In this document: positions 7,586 through 15,026 of the stretch, one piece after another
How positions within the stretch are numbered: position 1 is the first letter of the stretch
How the letters are laid out: each line of letters starts with the position of its first letter
Origin: DATMXS01 sp050260275
Lineage (GTDB): Bacteria > Acidobacteriota > Terriglobia > Bryobacterales > Bryobacteraceae
Reading direction: 5' to 3'
Length of the DNA stretch: 24,122 bases
NCBI GenBank assembly: GCA_050260275.1
Contig: JBLNBX010000270.1
Coordinates: 1 to 24,122, forward strand
Notes under the pieces: generated by a model
The model's database searches: none
The model's input: only the letters and a program-made list of their open reading frames with translations
What the model was told of the DNA's origin: nothing
Made by a program: the position numbers and the translations under genes

Positions 7586-7590
7586 CTCCT
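7586..7590 (-). promoter_or_regulatory. Ribosome binding site fixing the GTG start of the DUF362 gene
   Basis: On the minus strand AGGAG is followed by seven bases and GTG. This is the only well-spaced Shine-Dalgarno in the region and places the start exactly before the twin-arginine signal. Confidence 0.75.
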
Positions 7591-7745
7591 AAGGGTTTTC
7601 AGCGGCTGGACCCGAGCTGCGCGGCAGCAGGACAGGCCACCTTGGGATTCAACGCTCCGCAAAACCAGTATGTAACATCAGAACCGCCCAATGGCGAGAC
7701 CCCAACCCGGCGGGGCATCCGGCCGAGCATTGTTTACTTAGTTAA

Positions 7746-8309
7746 CTAGGCTTCTCGCTCCAGGAACCCGAACGGAGCCAGTTCGCGGCGGCCGGCGCCG
7801 GCGAGCGCGGTGATGAAGTACATCTCGGCCAGGAAATGCGCGCGTTCGTGCTCGGCGGCGTACTCGGGAATCAGCAGGGAGTAGCGGTCCGGATCGCTCC
7901 ACTGCGCGAGCGCCTGCCTCCGGTAGCCCTGCGACGACGCGATAAACTGGCGAAAATCGTGGGATCGTTCCTCGAGAGTCAATGTAAGCCAGAGCAGGAA
8001 CGCGTCCTCATGAGACCTGCGGATAACCAGCGCCGCTTCACGGCCGAGGGGCATTTCGAGCCCGTAATGGGAATACTCCCCCGTGTTTGGGTCGCGCAGC
8101 CCGGATAGGAATACGAGGCGGGCGAAGACTCCGGGCAGGGAGGAAAGGGCGGCCTCCCAGAGATTGACGACGAAGGCCCGGGCCGCTGGGTCCGGCTCGG
8201 ACCCGGTGTTGCGCGGAGCCGTAGGCGACGGCGGCCGAACGGTCTCGAAAAAATAACCATGCGCGGCGGCGTGGATTCCGCCACCGGTTTTGCAATTCGC
8301 GTTCTGCAT
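7746..8309 (-). CDS. Conserved hypothetical protein, soluble, helical
   Basis: 187 residues, no signal peptide or membrane helix. The core (LPGVFARLVFLSGLRDPNTG, EYSHYGLEMPLG, then RRSHEDAFLLWLTLTLEE) resembles a hypothetical family I associate with acidobacterial genomes; no function is known to me. The conserved part begins at about residue 40. The first 35 residues are low in conservation-like character, and the ATG at 8309 has no good ribosome binding site, so the real start may be internal. It lies 167 bp upstream of the DUF362 gene on the same strand, so co-transcription is possible. A hypothetical label is the safe call. Confidence 0.65.
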   Translation of the reverse strand: MQNANCKTGGGIHAAAHGYFFETVRPPSPTAPRNTGSEPDPAARAFVVNLWEAALSSLPGVFARLVFLSGLRDPNTGEYSHYGLEMPLGREAALVIRRSHEDAFLLWLTLTLEERSHDFRQFIASSQGYRRQALAQWSDPDRYSLLIPEYAAEHERAHFLAEMYFITALAGAGRRELAPFGFLEREA

Positions 8310-8604
8310 CGGCTGTCAAAACTACTTCTGGGCGGGATTATAGCGTTTGTCCGTCCGAACTGCGATAGTACTCGAACGCGGCCACCCCCCGGAAATCCAC
8401 ATTAATGAACCCTAAATATTTCCAAACCACAGCCATGTTTTTTGGGGGGTGATAGTGCGCTTTGGGGATTGCGGCAGCGGGGGCAGATGCGGGCTTTCAC
8501 CCATATGGCGGAGGGACTGCGCGGAGGGTCAAACACTTGCGACAATCGGTAGTGGAACCTGGATTGCTTAACAGTAGTATCTCGGGCAGGAGGAGCATCC
8601 GGAC
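8310..8604. other. Intergenic region between divergent genes, partly AT-rich
   Basis: These 295 bases separate the hypothetical (-) from the radical SAM gene (+). The middle (8396-8443) is much more AT-rich than its surroundings and lies within a long nested inverted repeat. No clear sigma70 boxes or short coding frame were seen. It must hold the radical SAM promoter and probably that of the - strand gene. Confidence 0.5.
8383..8451. ncRNA. Nested inverted repeat, possible leader RNA or operator
   Basis: Arm CACCCCCC (8383-8390) pairs perfectly with GGGGGGTG (8444-8451). The directly adjoining GGAAAT (8391-8396) pairs with ATTTCC (8418-8423), leaving an internal segment (8424-8443) that can itself form a small AAAC/GTTT hairpin. 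Together this makes a three-way-junction-like fold about 150 bp upstream of the radical SAM start. It matches no riboswitch class I recognise; transcription of it is not shown. Confidence 0.3.
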
Positions 8605-9705
8605 ATGCGTGATTTCAACGAGTCGCCGTTCCTGGTCATCTGGGAGGTGACGCGCGCCTGCGACCTGGCGTGCGTGCATTGCCGCGCCTCGGCCGACCCG
8701 AACCGGCACCCCCAGGAACTTACGACCGAAGAGGGCTTCCGGCTGCTCGAGGAGATACGCCGGTTCGGGGATCCGATCATGATTTTCACCGGCGGCGACC
8801 CACTAAAACGGCCGGACATCTTTGAATTGCTCGAGAAAAGCGTCGAATTAGGGCTGCGCACGACGGTCTCGCCAAGTCCGACACCGCTGCTCACGGCCGA
8901 GGCAATTTCGGGGTTCAAACGCGTGGGCGTGGCGCGGATATCTATTAGCGTGGACGGATGGGACGCCGCCTCGCACGATGCTTTCCGCGCCGTGCCGGGG
9001 TCGTTCGACCGCGCGATATTCGCGCTCGAGGAGGCGCAGCGCGTGGGCCTCTCGACGCAGGTTAACACGACCGTCAGCAGGCACAACTACAAGCACCTGG
9101 CGGAAATAGCCGAAATCGTGGACCGCGTTGGCTCCGAGATGTGGGACGTGTTCTTCCTGGTGCCGACCGGACGCGGGCAATCCCAGGTGGAACTGACCGC
9201 GGAGGAGTTCGAAGAGGTCTTCGCGTTCATGTACGAGCGCTCGAAGGCGTCGAAGGCGATCATCAAGACCACCGAAGCCATGCACTACCGGCGCTTCCTG
9301 ATGCAGCGGCGCAAAGCCGAGGGCGGGGGCGGCCGAAGCTACGGCCATCCGGGCGGCGAGCATGCGGGGGACGTGCCGCTGAACAAGATGGCGGGCATCA
9401 ACAGCGGGCGCGGCTTCGTGTTCATATCGCGGACGGGCGAGATCTACCCCAGCGGCTTCTTGCCGATCTCGTCGGGCAACGTGCGGCGGCAATCGCTGGT
9501 GGAGGTATACCGGCATGGGGCTCTGTTCCGCACGCTGCGAAACAGCTCGTGCCTGGAAGGCAAGTGCGGCTACTGCCAGTACAGGAATCTGTGCGGGGGG
9601 TCGCGCTCGCGCGCCTACGCGCTGACTGGAAATTACCTCGCGCCCGAGCCGCGCTGCTGCTACCAGCCCGAGCAGGTAGGCTGCCCGGCAGAAGTGGCGC
9701 GCTAG
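8605..9705 (+). CDS. Radical SAM/SPASM protein (NirJ/AhbD-like, resembles TIGR04053)
   Basis: 366 residues, ATG preceded by GCAGGAGGAGC at a usable distance. The radical SAM cluster motif CDLACVHC (CX3CX2C) lies at residues 19-26, within VIWEVTRACDLACVHCRAS. FTGGDP is the SAM-binding GGE-type motif with Asp in place of Glu, a feature I associate with the TIGR04053 group. ISISVDGWDAASHD follows. The C-terminus is a SPASM domain with extra cysteines (CLEGKCGYCQYRNLCGG, then RCCYQP), binding one or two auxiliary 4Fe-4S clusters. Relatives include haem d1/haem b synthesis enzymes (NirJ, AhbC/D) and peptide-maturation enzymes (PqqE, AnSMEs). No precursor peptide or haem gene is adjacent, so the substrate is unknown. 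The following gene is convergent with a gap of only 16 bp. Confidence 0.88.
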   Translation: MRDFNESPFLVIWEVTRACDLACVHCRASADPNRHPQELTTEEGFRLLEEIRRFGDPIMIFTGGDPLKRPDIFELLEKSVELGLRTTVSPSPTPLLTAEAISGFKRVGVARISISVDGWDAASHDAFRAVPGSFDRAIFALEEAQRVGLSTQVNTTVSRHNYKHLAEIAEIVDRVGSEMWDVFFLVPTGRGQSQVELTAEEFEEVFAFMYERSKASKAIIKTTEAMHYRRFLMQRRKAEGGGGRSYGHPGGEHAGDVPLNKMAGINSGRGFVFISRTGEIYPSGFLPISSGNVRRQSLVEVYRHGALFRTLRNSSCLEGKCGYCQYRNLCGGSRSRAYALTGNYLAPEPRCCYQPEQVGCPAEVAR

Positions 9706-9721
9706 CCGAGGCGCCCGGCAT

Positions 9722-12097
9722 CTACGGCATGCCTGCCAGCCGCTGGCGGATGAGCGCGAGCAACTCGGCTTCGCGGTCGATCTCGACGCGCAGCTTCAGC
9801 CAGAAAACGCGGCCTCGCCAGTCGCCAGGCAGGTTGGCCGCGTCCTTTTCCGTCGTGAGCAGCCCGTCCACTCCTTTCGACATGGAGTCGAGTTCCTCGC
9901 GCGTGTACTTGTGGTGATCCGTAAAGGCGCGCAGGAGCACGGGCTCAATGCCGGCCATGCGCAGCGAGGCCCAGAACGAGCCGGGGTTGCCGAGACCGCA
10001 GAACGCGCAGCAGCGTTCGGGAGGGGTGGAGGGCCGGCCGGTGGCGGAATCGATCCAGCCATCCGGCAAAAAACGCGCTGTGAAGACCGGCGCGGAGCAG
10101 CCTGCGCGGCGGATGGCGCGTTCGACGGCAGCGGCGCTATTGATTCGCGTGACGACTACCGCGCTGGCACGTCGGAGCGCGGCCGGGGTCTCGCGCAGCC
10201 GGCCGAGAGGAAGAACCGCGCCGCCGGCGAAGGGGTCGAGGCCGTCGAGAACGACCAGGTCGAAATCGCGGTGAAGACGCCAGTGCTGGAAGCCGTCGTC
10301 GATCAGGAAAACGCTCGGGTGAAAGCGGCTTTCGAGGAGGCGGCCGGCGGAGGCGCGATCGGCTGCGATGCCGAGAGCGGCGATGCCGGAGCGGAGGTAG
10401 ATTTGGGCCTCATCGCCGGTGTCGGCGACGGGGGCGCGCTCGCCGGGAGCAAGGATGACGGGACGGCGCGATCGGCGGCGGTATCCGCGCATGAGGATCG
10501 CGGGTGTGTGAGGCCGGACCTGGGGGTCCGGCGCGGACGAGGGCGTCCGCCCCACTGAAAGCGTTTGCCGGACTGGAGGCGTGGGGCCGGTGGTAAGCGT
10601 GGGGTCGGCGGCAAGCCGTTCCGCGAGCCAGAGGACGATAGGCGTCTTGCCCGCGCCGCCCGCCGAGATGCCGCCCACGCTGATGACGGGCGTCGCAAGG
10701 CGAGTGCGCCTCGCCGTGTCGATACCGCGTTTGACGGCCGACCCGGCGCGCCACAGAAGCGTAAGCGGCCACAGAAGCGCACGAAGGGCCGGAGCAGTTC
10801 GCGGAATCGCGTTCCAGTAGCACTCGACGATGGCCTCCGCCACGCGCGCGGTTGCGCCGCGCTCGGATGCGGCTACAGCACGCGATTTCTCGCCGAGTTC
10901 CGCGCGAAGCTGCGCGTCGTCCAGGAGCTTCGAAACGGCGCCGCCGAGGGCTGCGGCATCGCGGACAGTGACGAGCGCCCCGGCGGCGGCGAACCGGGCT
11001 GCGATGTCCGCGAAATTCTCCATGTGCGGACCGGCGATCACGGGCTTGCCGAATGCCGCGGGCTCGAGGATGTTGTGGCCTCCTCGATGGTTCAGCGTGC
11101 CGCCCATGAAGACCACGTCCGCGAGGCCAAATAGCGAACTCAACTCGCCGATGGAATCGAGCAGGAGCACACCGGGAAGCTCGAGCGCAGCCGAAGCCGA
11201 TAGCTCCGACCGGCGCAGAAACGGAATGCCCTCGCGGCGGAGCAGGGCAGCAGCCGAATCGAAACGCTCGGGCTTGCGGGGAACCAGGATCAGCAGCAGG
11301 CCGGGCCGCGTGGCTGCGCGGAAGGCTTCGACAACCGCCTCGTCCTCGTCGGGGTCGCTGGGCGCGGCAGGCGGCATGGTGCTGGCTGCAATCCAGACGA
11401 GTGTGGGCCGCACATGCTCCATGAGCCGCACCACAGCCTCCGGCGGAGCGCCGGAAGGCGCGAAATCGTACTTAAGATTGCCGGATGCGACGGCGTTGGT
11501 CGCGCCGAGAGAGGCATACCGCTCGCGATCCTGTTCGCTCTGTGCGAGCACCGCGTCGGGCCACGCCAGCGCCTGCCTGAAGAACCAGGCGAAGCGCCGG
11601 TAGCGCGGCAGGGCGCGGTCGGAGATGCGGGCGTTCACGATAACCAGCGCGCAGCCGAAGCGGCGGGACTCGCGCCACAGGTTCGGCCAGATCTCAGTCT
11701 CCATCACAACCAGCGCGCGAGGGCGCAGGCGGCGGAATACGCGGCGGACGCACCAGGCGTAGTCGATGGGAGCGTAGAAGATGCCGCCGGCGAGCCCGCG
11801 CAGGCGGTCTTCAGCGGCGGCGCGGCCGGCCAGTGTGGTTGTCGAGACGAAGACGGGCGCGGTGGGCAGCGCCTGCCTGAGCGCCCGGACCAGCGGCACG
11901 GCGGCCAGCACCTCGCCAACGGAAACGGCGTGCAGCCAGATCGCGCCTGGCGGCAGCGCGCGGAACGGCAGGCATCCGAGGCGTTCGGTGAAGCCGCGGC
12001 GGTACCGTGGATCGCGCAGGCCGCGTACAAGAAAGTAGATTAGGATGAAAGGGAACGCGGCCCATTGCAGGGTTCGGTATATGAAGATTGCAAACAC
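9722..12097 (-). CDS. waaA-lpxK: WaaA (Kdo transferase) - LpxK (tetraacyldisaccharide 4'-kinase) fusion
   Basis: About 791 residues in one frame, numbered from GTG 12097. Residues 1-430 are Kdo transferase: N-terminal membrane anchor (IYRTLQWAAFPFILIYFLV), SVGE (59-62, ending in the catalytic-base Glu), METEIWPN (132-139), and the GGTLNHRGGHNILEP segment (332-346). Residues 437-791 are LpxK: Walker A-like GGISAGGAGKTP (475-486), MRGYRRRS, GDEA, DDGFQH (600-605), DHHKY (727-731) and TTEKDA (748-753). LpxK makes lipid IVA and WaaA adds Kdo to it, so the chain joins consecutive steps at the inner-membrane cytoplasmic face. Residues about 501-530, rich in Pro, Thr and Ser, are an insertion partly encoded by REP-like hairpins. 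The start is uncertain: the frame is open to GTG 12175, and 12097 gives a WaaA-like start but overlaps the divergent gene by 17 nt. Confidence 0.9.
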   Translation of the reverse strand: MFAIFIYRTLQWAAFPFILIYFLVRGLRDPRYRRGFTERLGCLPFRALPPGAIWLHAVSVGEVLAAVPLVRALRQALPTAPVFVSTTTLAGRAAAEDRLRGLAGGIFYAPIDYAWCVRRVFRRLRPRALVVMETEIWPNLWRESRRFGCALVIVNARISDRALPRYRRFAWFFRQALAWPDAVLAQSEQDRERYASLGATNAVASGNLKYDFAPSGAPPEAVVRLMEHVRPTLVWIAASTMPPAAPSDPDEDEAVVEAFRAATRPGLLLILVPRKPERFDSAAALLRREGIPFLRRSELSASAALELPGVLLLDSIGELSSLFGLADVVFMGGTLNHRGGHNILEPAAFGKPVIAGPHMENFADIAARFAAAGALVTVRDAAALGGAVSKLLDDAQLRAELGEKSRAVAASERGATARVAEAIVECYWNAIPRTAPALRALLWPLTLLWRAGSAVKRGIDTARRTRLATPVISVGGISAGGAGKTPIVLWLAERLAADPTLTTGPTPPVRQTLSVGRTPSSAPDPQVRPHTPAILMRGYRRRSRRPVILAPGERAPVADTGDEAQIYLRSGIAALGIAADRASAGRLLESRFHPSVFLIDDGFQHWRLHRDFDLVVLDGLDPFAGGAVLPLGRLRETPAALRRASAVVVTRINSAAAVERAIRRAGCSAPVFTARFLPDGWIDSATGRPSTPPERCCAFCGLGNPGSFWASLRMAGIEPVLLRAFTDHHKYTREELDSMSKGVDGLLTTEKDAANLPGDWRGRVFWLKLRVEIDREAELLALIRQRLAGMP
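10513..10550. repeat. Two abutting perfect hairpins inside the lpxK coding region
   Basis: GCCGGACC-TGGG-GGTCCGGC (10513-10532, 8-bp stem) is directly followed by GCGGACG-AGGG-CGTCCGC (10533-10550, 7-bp stem). Both are intact palindromes with 4-nt loops, unlike any other part of the gene. On the minus strand they are read in frame as GRTPSSAPDPQVRP within a Pro/Thr-rich segment that does not fit the LpxK consensus. They look like a REP-type repeat that inserted without breaking the frame. Confidence 0.7.
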
Positions 12098-12761
12098 CGG
12101 CAAGTGGCTGATTGTACTCTTCGCCGCGGCGTCGTTGCCAGCAGCGGACAAGAACGAGAAGTTCGACCCCGGCACGGTGGACGACTACACTACCCGCCAG
12201 ACAATAGATCAGGTTACCATCGCCGCCACGCCGTACCTGAACGATGATGAAGCGCACCGCGCGTTCGGCAAGAAGCTGAACCCTAACGACCACGGCCTGC
12301 TGCCCGTGCTCGTGCTCATGCGCAACGACGGAAAAGGCGTGGTGTCGCTCGAGAACGCGCGATTCGAGCTGGTGACGCCGGACCGCAAGCGCGTCACCGC
12401 GACGCCCAGCGAGGACGTGAAATACATCCACGGGGCGGCGAAGCCCCAGATCTACTCAGGGCCGATTCCAGGCAGGCGCTCATCGCGCAAGAAGAGCCCG
12501 CTTGACGTGTGGGAGATAACCGGGCGCGCATTCGCAGCCAAGGTGCTGCCGCCGGGCGAATCAGCGTCGGGTTTCGTGTACTTCCGCGCGCCGTATCGCG
12601 CGGGCTCGTCGCTCTACATAACCGGGCTCCGCAGCGCGGCCACCGGCCAGGACCTGTTCTACTTCGAGATACCGCTGGACACGGCCGGGCAGTCGTCGTC
12701 CGAAGATGCGAAGTTCGCTCCGCGCCGGCAGGAAAACGCCGGCTGGCGGCGCGTGGATTAG
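12081..12761 (+). CDS. Exported conserved hypothetical protein
   Basis: 226 residues from ATG 12081. This start is preferred to an upstream in-frame codon because a signal peptide begins there (MKIANTGKWLIVLFAAASLPAA, cleavage near residue 22). The mature protein is soluble and beta-rich in appearance, with KLNPNDHGLLPVLVLMRNDG, FELVTPDRKRVTATPSEDVKYIHG and a later LPPGESASGFVYFRAP segment typical of an immunoglobulin-like or sandwich fold. I associate this pattern with a family of unknown function in acidobacteria. No catalytic motif is evident. The 5' end overlaps the start of the divergent waaA-lpxK gene, so each promoter would lie in the other's coding DNA. 126 bp separate it from the nucleotidase gene on the same strand; nothing notable was seen in that gap. 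Confidence 0.7.
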   Translation: MKIANTGKWLIVLFAAASLPAADKNEKFDPGTVDDYTTRQTIDQVTIAATPYLNDDEAHRAFGKKLNPNDHGLLPVLVLMRNDGKGVVSLENARFELVTPDRKRVTATPSEDVKYIHGAAKPQIYSGPIPGRRSSRKKSPLDVWEITGRAFAAKVLPPGESASGFVYFRAPYRAGSSLYITGLRSAATGQDLFYFEIPLDTAGQSSSEDAKFAPRRQENAGWRRVD

Positions 12762-12887
12762 TGGCTGCGTGCGCGGCGAGGGAGTCTGGCCGCGCCTGAT
12801 GCACATTCCGGCATGGGTGATAAGGGTTCTGCCAGCGCTGTGAGGCGCGTGCGACCCGCGCGCACCCGCTCCGTTCGATACTGAATC

Positions 12888-14546
12888 ATGCTCGCCTTGC
12901 GAACCTTGCGCCTGGTGTTGTGGGTGGCAGCGCTCGCCAGCGCGCTGGCCGCCGAAACCCGCATCACGGTGCTGGCCACCACCGATCTGCATGGCAACGT
13001 TTACGACACCGACTACTTCACTGGCAGGACCGCGGCGCGTGGCCTGGCGCGCGTGGCGGCACACATCCGCGCGGTGAGAAGCGAGAACCCGAACACCATC
13101 CTCATCGATTGCGGCGACACCATACAGGGAACGCCGCTCGAATCCGTGTGGCAGTACTGGGTGACGAACGGGCGCTTGCCGGCCCGCCTGAAGTGGCCCG
13201 GCACGCCGCCGCCGATCGACCCGATGATGCTCGCAATGAACAGCCTCGGGTACGACGCCATGGTCCCGGGCAACCATGAGTTCAACTTCGGCCTGAAGAA
13301 CCTGAACGCGGCGCGCGATGCGGCGCGGTTCCCGTGGATTTCGGCAAACATCGTCACGACGCGGGGTTCGCGCGCGAAACCGTTCGCCCCGTATGTCGTG
13401 AAGCGCGTAGCGGGCGTGAAGGTGGCGATCATCGGGCTCACGACGCCGGGAATCCCGCAGCGGGAACCGCCGGAGAACTACGCCGGGTACCGTTTCCAAA
13501 CGCTGAGGAAGGGAGCGATTGCGGCCCTGGCGCAGGTGCGCCGGAACGAGCGGCCGGACATCATAGTCGCGGCGGTTCACGCGGGGCTGGACTCTGTGGA
13601 CGACATCCTGCGTGATGTGCCCGGCTTTGATGCGGCGTTCCTGGGGCACTCGCACGACGAGATCAAGGGCCGCGAGGTGAGCGGCGTCATGGTGGTGCAG
13701 CCGAGGAACTGGGGCGCCAGCATCGGGCGGGTGGATTTCACGCTCGAGCGCGAAGGCCGGCGCTGGCGGATCATCCGGCGGAAAGGCAGCGTGCTGCCGG
13801 CATCGAAAGTGAAGGCCGACCCGGAGATCCTGGCGCTCACGCGGCCCTATCACGAGGTGACGGAGAAGTACCTGGCGACGCGGGTGGCAGAGTCCGGCGC
13901 GGAGTTGGACGGCCGTTTCGGGCGCATCCGCGACACGGCGCTCGTTGATGCCATCCACGCCGTGCAGATGCACTATGCGAAGGCGGACGTCTCGTTCACA
14001 TCGCTGTTCAACACGCGGGTGCGGGTGCGGCGAGGTCCAGTCACGGTGCGCGACCTCGCGGCGCTATACGTCTACGACAACGAGCTCTACGCCATCGAAG
14101 GCACGGGGCAGATGGTGAAGGATGCGCTCGAGAACGCGGCGAAGTACTTTCTCAAGTGCCCGGACGCGGCATGCTCGCACGGGCCGCTGGTGAACCGCGC
14201 GATCATCGGATACCAGTTCGACATGGCGCAGGGCGTGGAGTACGAGATCGACCTCACGAAGCCGGTGGGGCAGCGCATTGTAAACCTGCGGCGCAACGGG
14301 AAGCCGCTCGCGCCGGGCGAGAAGCTGCGGATCGCCGTGAACAACAGCCGCTATGGCGGGAGCGGGGGCTACTCGATGTTCCGGAAGTCGAAGATACTGT
14401 GGAAGTCGGGCCAGGACATCCGTAATCTGATGATCGAGTACTTCATGGAACGCCGCAAGCTGCCGGAGCGGCCGGACGAAAACTGGCGAGTGGTGCCGCC
14501 CGCCGCGCTGGCTACGCTCGAGCGCGAGGCAGCCGAGGCGCGCTGA
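12888..14546 (+). CDS. Periplasmic 5'-nucleotidase / 2',3'-cyclic phosphodiesterase (CpdB/UshA family)
   Basis: 552 residues with a signal peptide (cleavage near residue 22). The N-terminal metallophosphatase has TTDLHGN (D33, H35), DCGDTIQG (D77), GNHEFNFG (N129, H130), a VAAVHAGLD segment and GHSHDE, the five blocks that ligate the dinuclear metal site. TTDLHGNVYDTDYF and the GTPLE stretch are closer to CpdB than to UshA. The C-terminal 5'-nucleotidase domain (about 340-520) has the substrate-binding region with VYDNELYAIEGTG and NNSRYGGSGGYSMF. Such enzymes release nucleosides and phosphate from nucleotides in the periplasm. No phosphate gene is near. The Shine-Dalgarno is weak. Its TGA abuts the stop of the convergent gene exactly (TGATCA). 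Confidence 0.9.
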   Translation: MLALRTLRLVLWVAALASALAAETRITVLATTDLHGNVYDTDYFTGRTAARGLARVAAHIRAVRSENPNTILIDCGDTIQGTPLESVWQYWVTNGRLPARLKWPGTPPPIDPMMLAMNSLGYDAMVPGNHEFNFGLKNLNAARDAARFPWISANIVTTRGSRAKPFAPYVVKRVAGVKVAIIGLTTPGIPQREPPENYAGYRFQTLRKGAIAALAQVRRNERPDIIVAAVHAGLDSVDDILRDVPGFDAAFLGHSHDEIKGREVSGVMVVQPRNWGASIGRVDFTLEREGRRWRIIRRKGSVLPASKVKADPEILALTRPYHEVTEKYLATRVAESGAELDGRFGRIRDTALVDAIHAVQMHYAKADVSFTSLFNTRVRVRRGPVTVRDLAALYVYDNELYAIEGTGQMVKDALENAAKYFLKCPDAACSHGPLVNRAIIGYQFDMAQGVEYEIDLTKPVGQRIVNLRRNGKPLAPGEKLRIAVNNSRYGGSGGYSMFRKSKILWKSGQDIRNLMIEYFMERRKLPERPDENWRVVPPAALATLEREAAEAR

Positions 14547-15026
14547 TCAGGCCGGCGGCGGTTGGTGCTTGCGGAGCGCGAGCGACGGCCGCAGTTTTAT
14601 GAACGCATATCCGGCGATGAGGCCGAATACGATGAGGCTCACCGCTACTACGGCCGCGCGGCGCGCAGGCGAGAGCTCGCGCGGGTGCCTGGAGAGTGGA
14701 AGCAGCGCGACCCTGACGAAGACTTCAGCGCCCTGCTGATGGTCGAGGCCGTTTTCGACGAGAACCGCATATCGCCCCGGCCGAGCGTTGAACCGCAAGT
14801 GGCCTTCTTGCGCATAGCCGGTGGAGGCCAGAACGCCGCGCCCGTGCGGGCGGGCCGCATCAACCAGAGATACGCGCACGCCGGGTCCGGGGCTCATCAG
14901 CGTGAACTCGCACTCGACGGCAGCCGCAGCGTCACGAACCTCCACCGGAAGCAGCACCGATTTTCCGGGTTCCACGGCCACGGTGTCGACAATGGCCGAG
15001 GCCAGCAGAATCAGAGCCAGTATCAT
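14547..15026 (-). CDS. Small exported single-span membrane protein, unknown function
   Basis: 159 residues from an ATG overlapping the stop of the amidohydrolase gene (ATGA), hence translationally coupled to it. Order: a short signal peptide (MILALILLASAIVDTVA); a beta-rich domain of about 90 residues (VEPGKSVLLPVEV, CEFTLMSPGPGVRVSLVD, EGHLRFNARPGRYAVLVEN); then a transmembrane helix near residues 125-145 (AAVVAVSLIVFGLIAGYAF) with a basic cytoplasmic tail. The layout, a small sandwich domain plus a C-terminal helix, recalls GOLD/p24-like domains, but the similarity is only of pattern. A longer in-frame extension upstream overlaps the amidohydrolase out of frame and is rejected. No catalytic residues are evident. 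Confidence 0.6.
   Translation of the reverse strand: MILALILLASAIVDTVAVEPGKSVLLPVEVRDAAAAVECEFTLMSPGPGVRVSLVDAARPHGRGVLASTGYAQEGHLRFNARPGRYAVLVENGLDHQQGAEVFVRVALLPLSRHPRELSPARRAAVVAVSLIVFGLIAGYAFIKLRPSLALRKHQPPPA

Noticed and set aside
7579..7662. A 28-codon upstream extension of the DUF362 gene
   Set aside because: It would bury the twin-arginine signal internally; the GTG at 7578 has a well-spaced AGGAG and an immediate Tat signal.
12561..13973. A 470-codon antisense open frame opposite the nucleotidase
   Set aside because: Codon-position shadow of the metallophosphatase gene, no motif.
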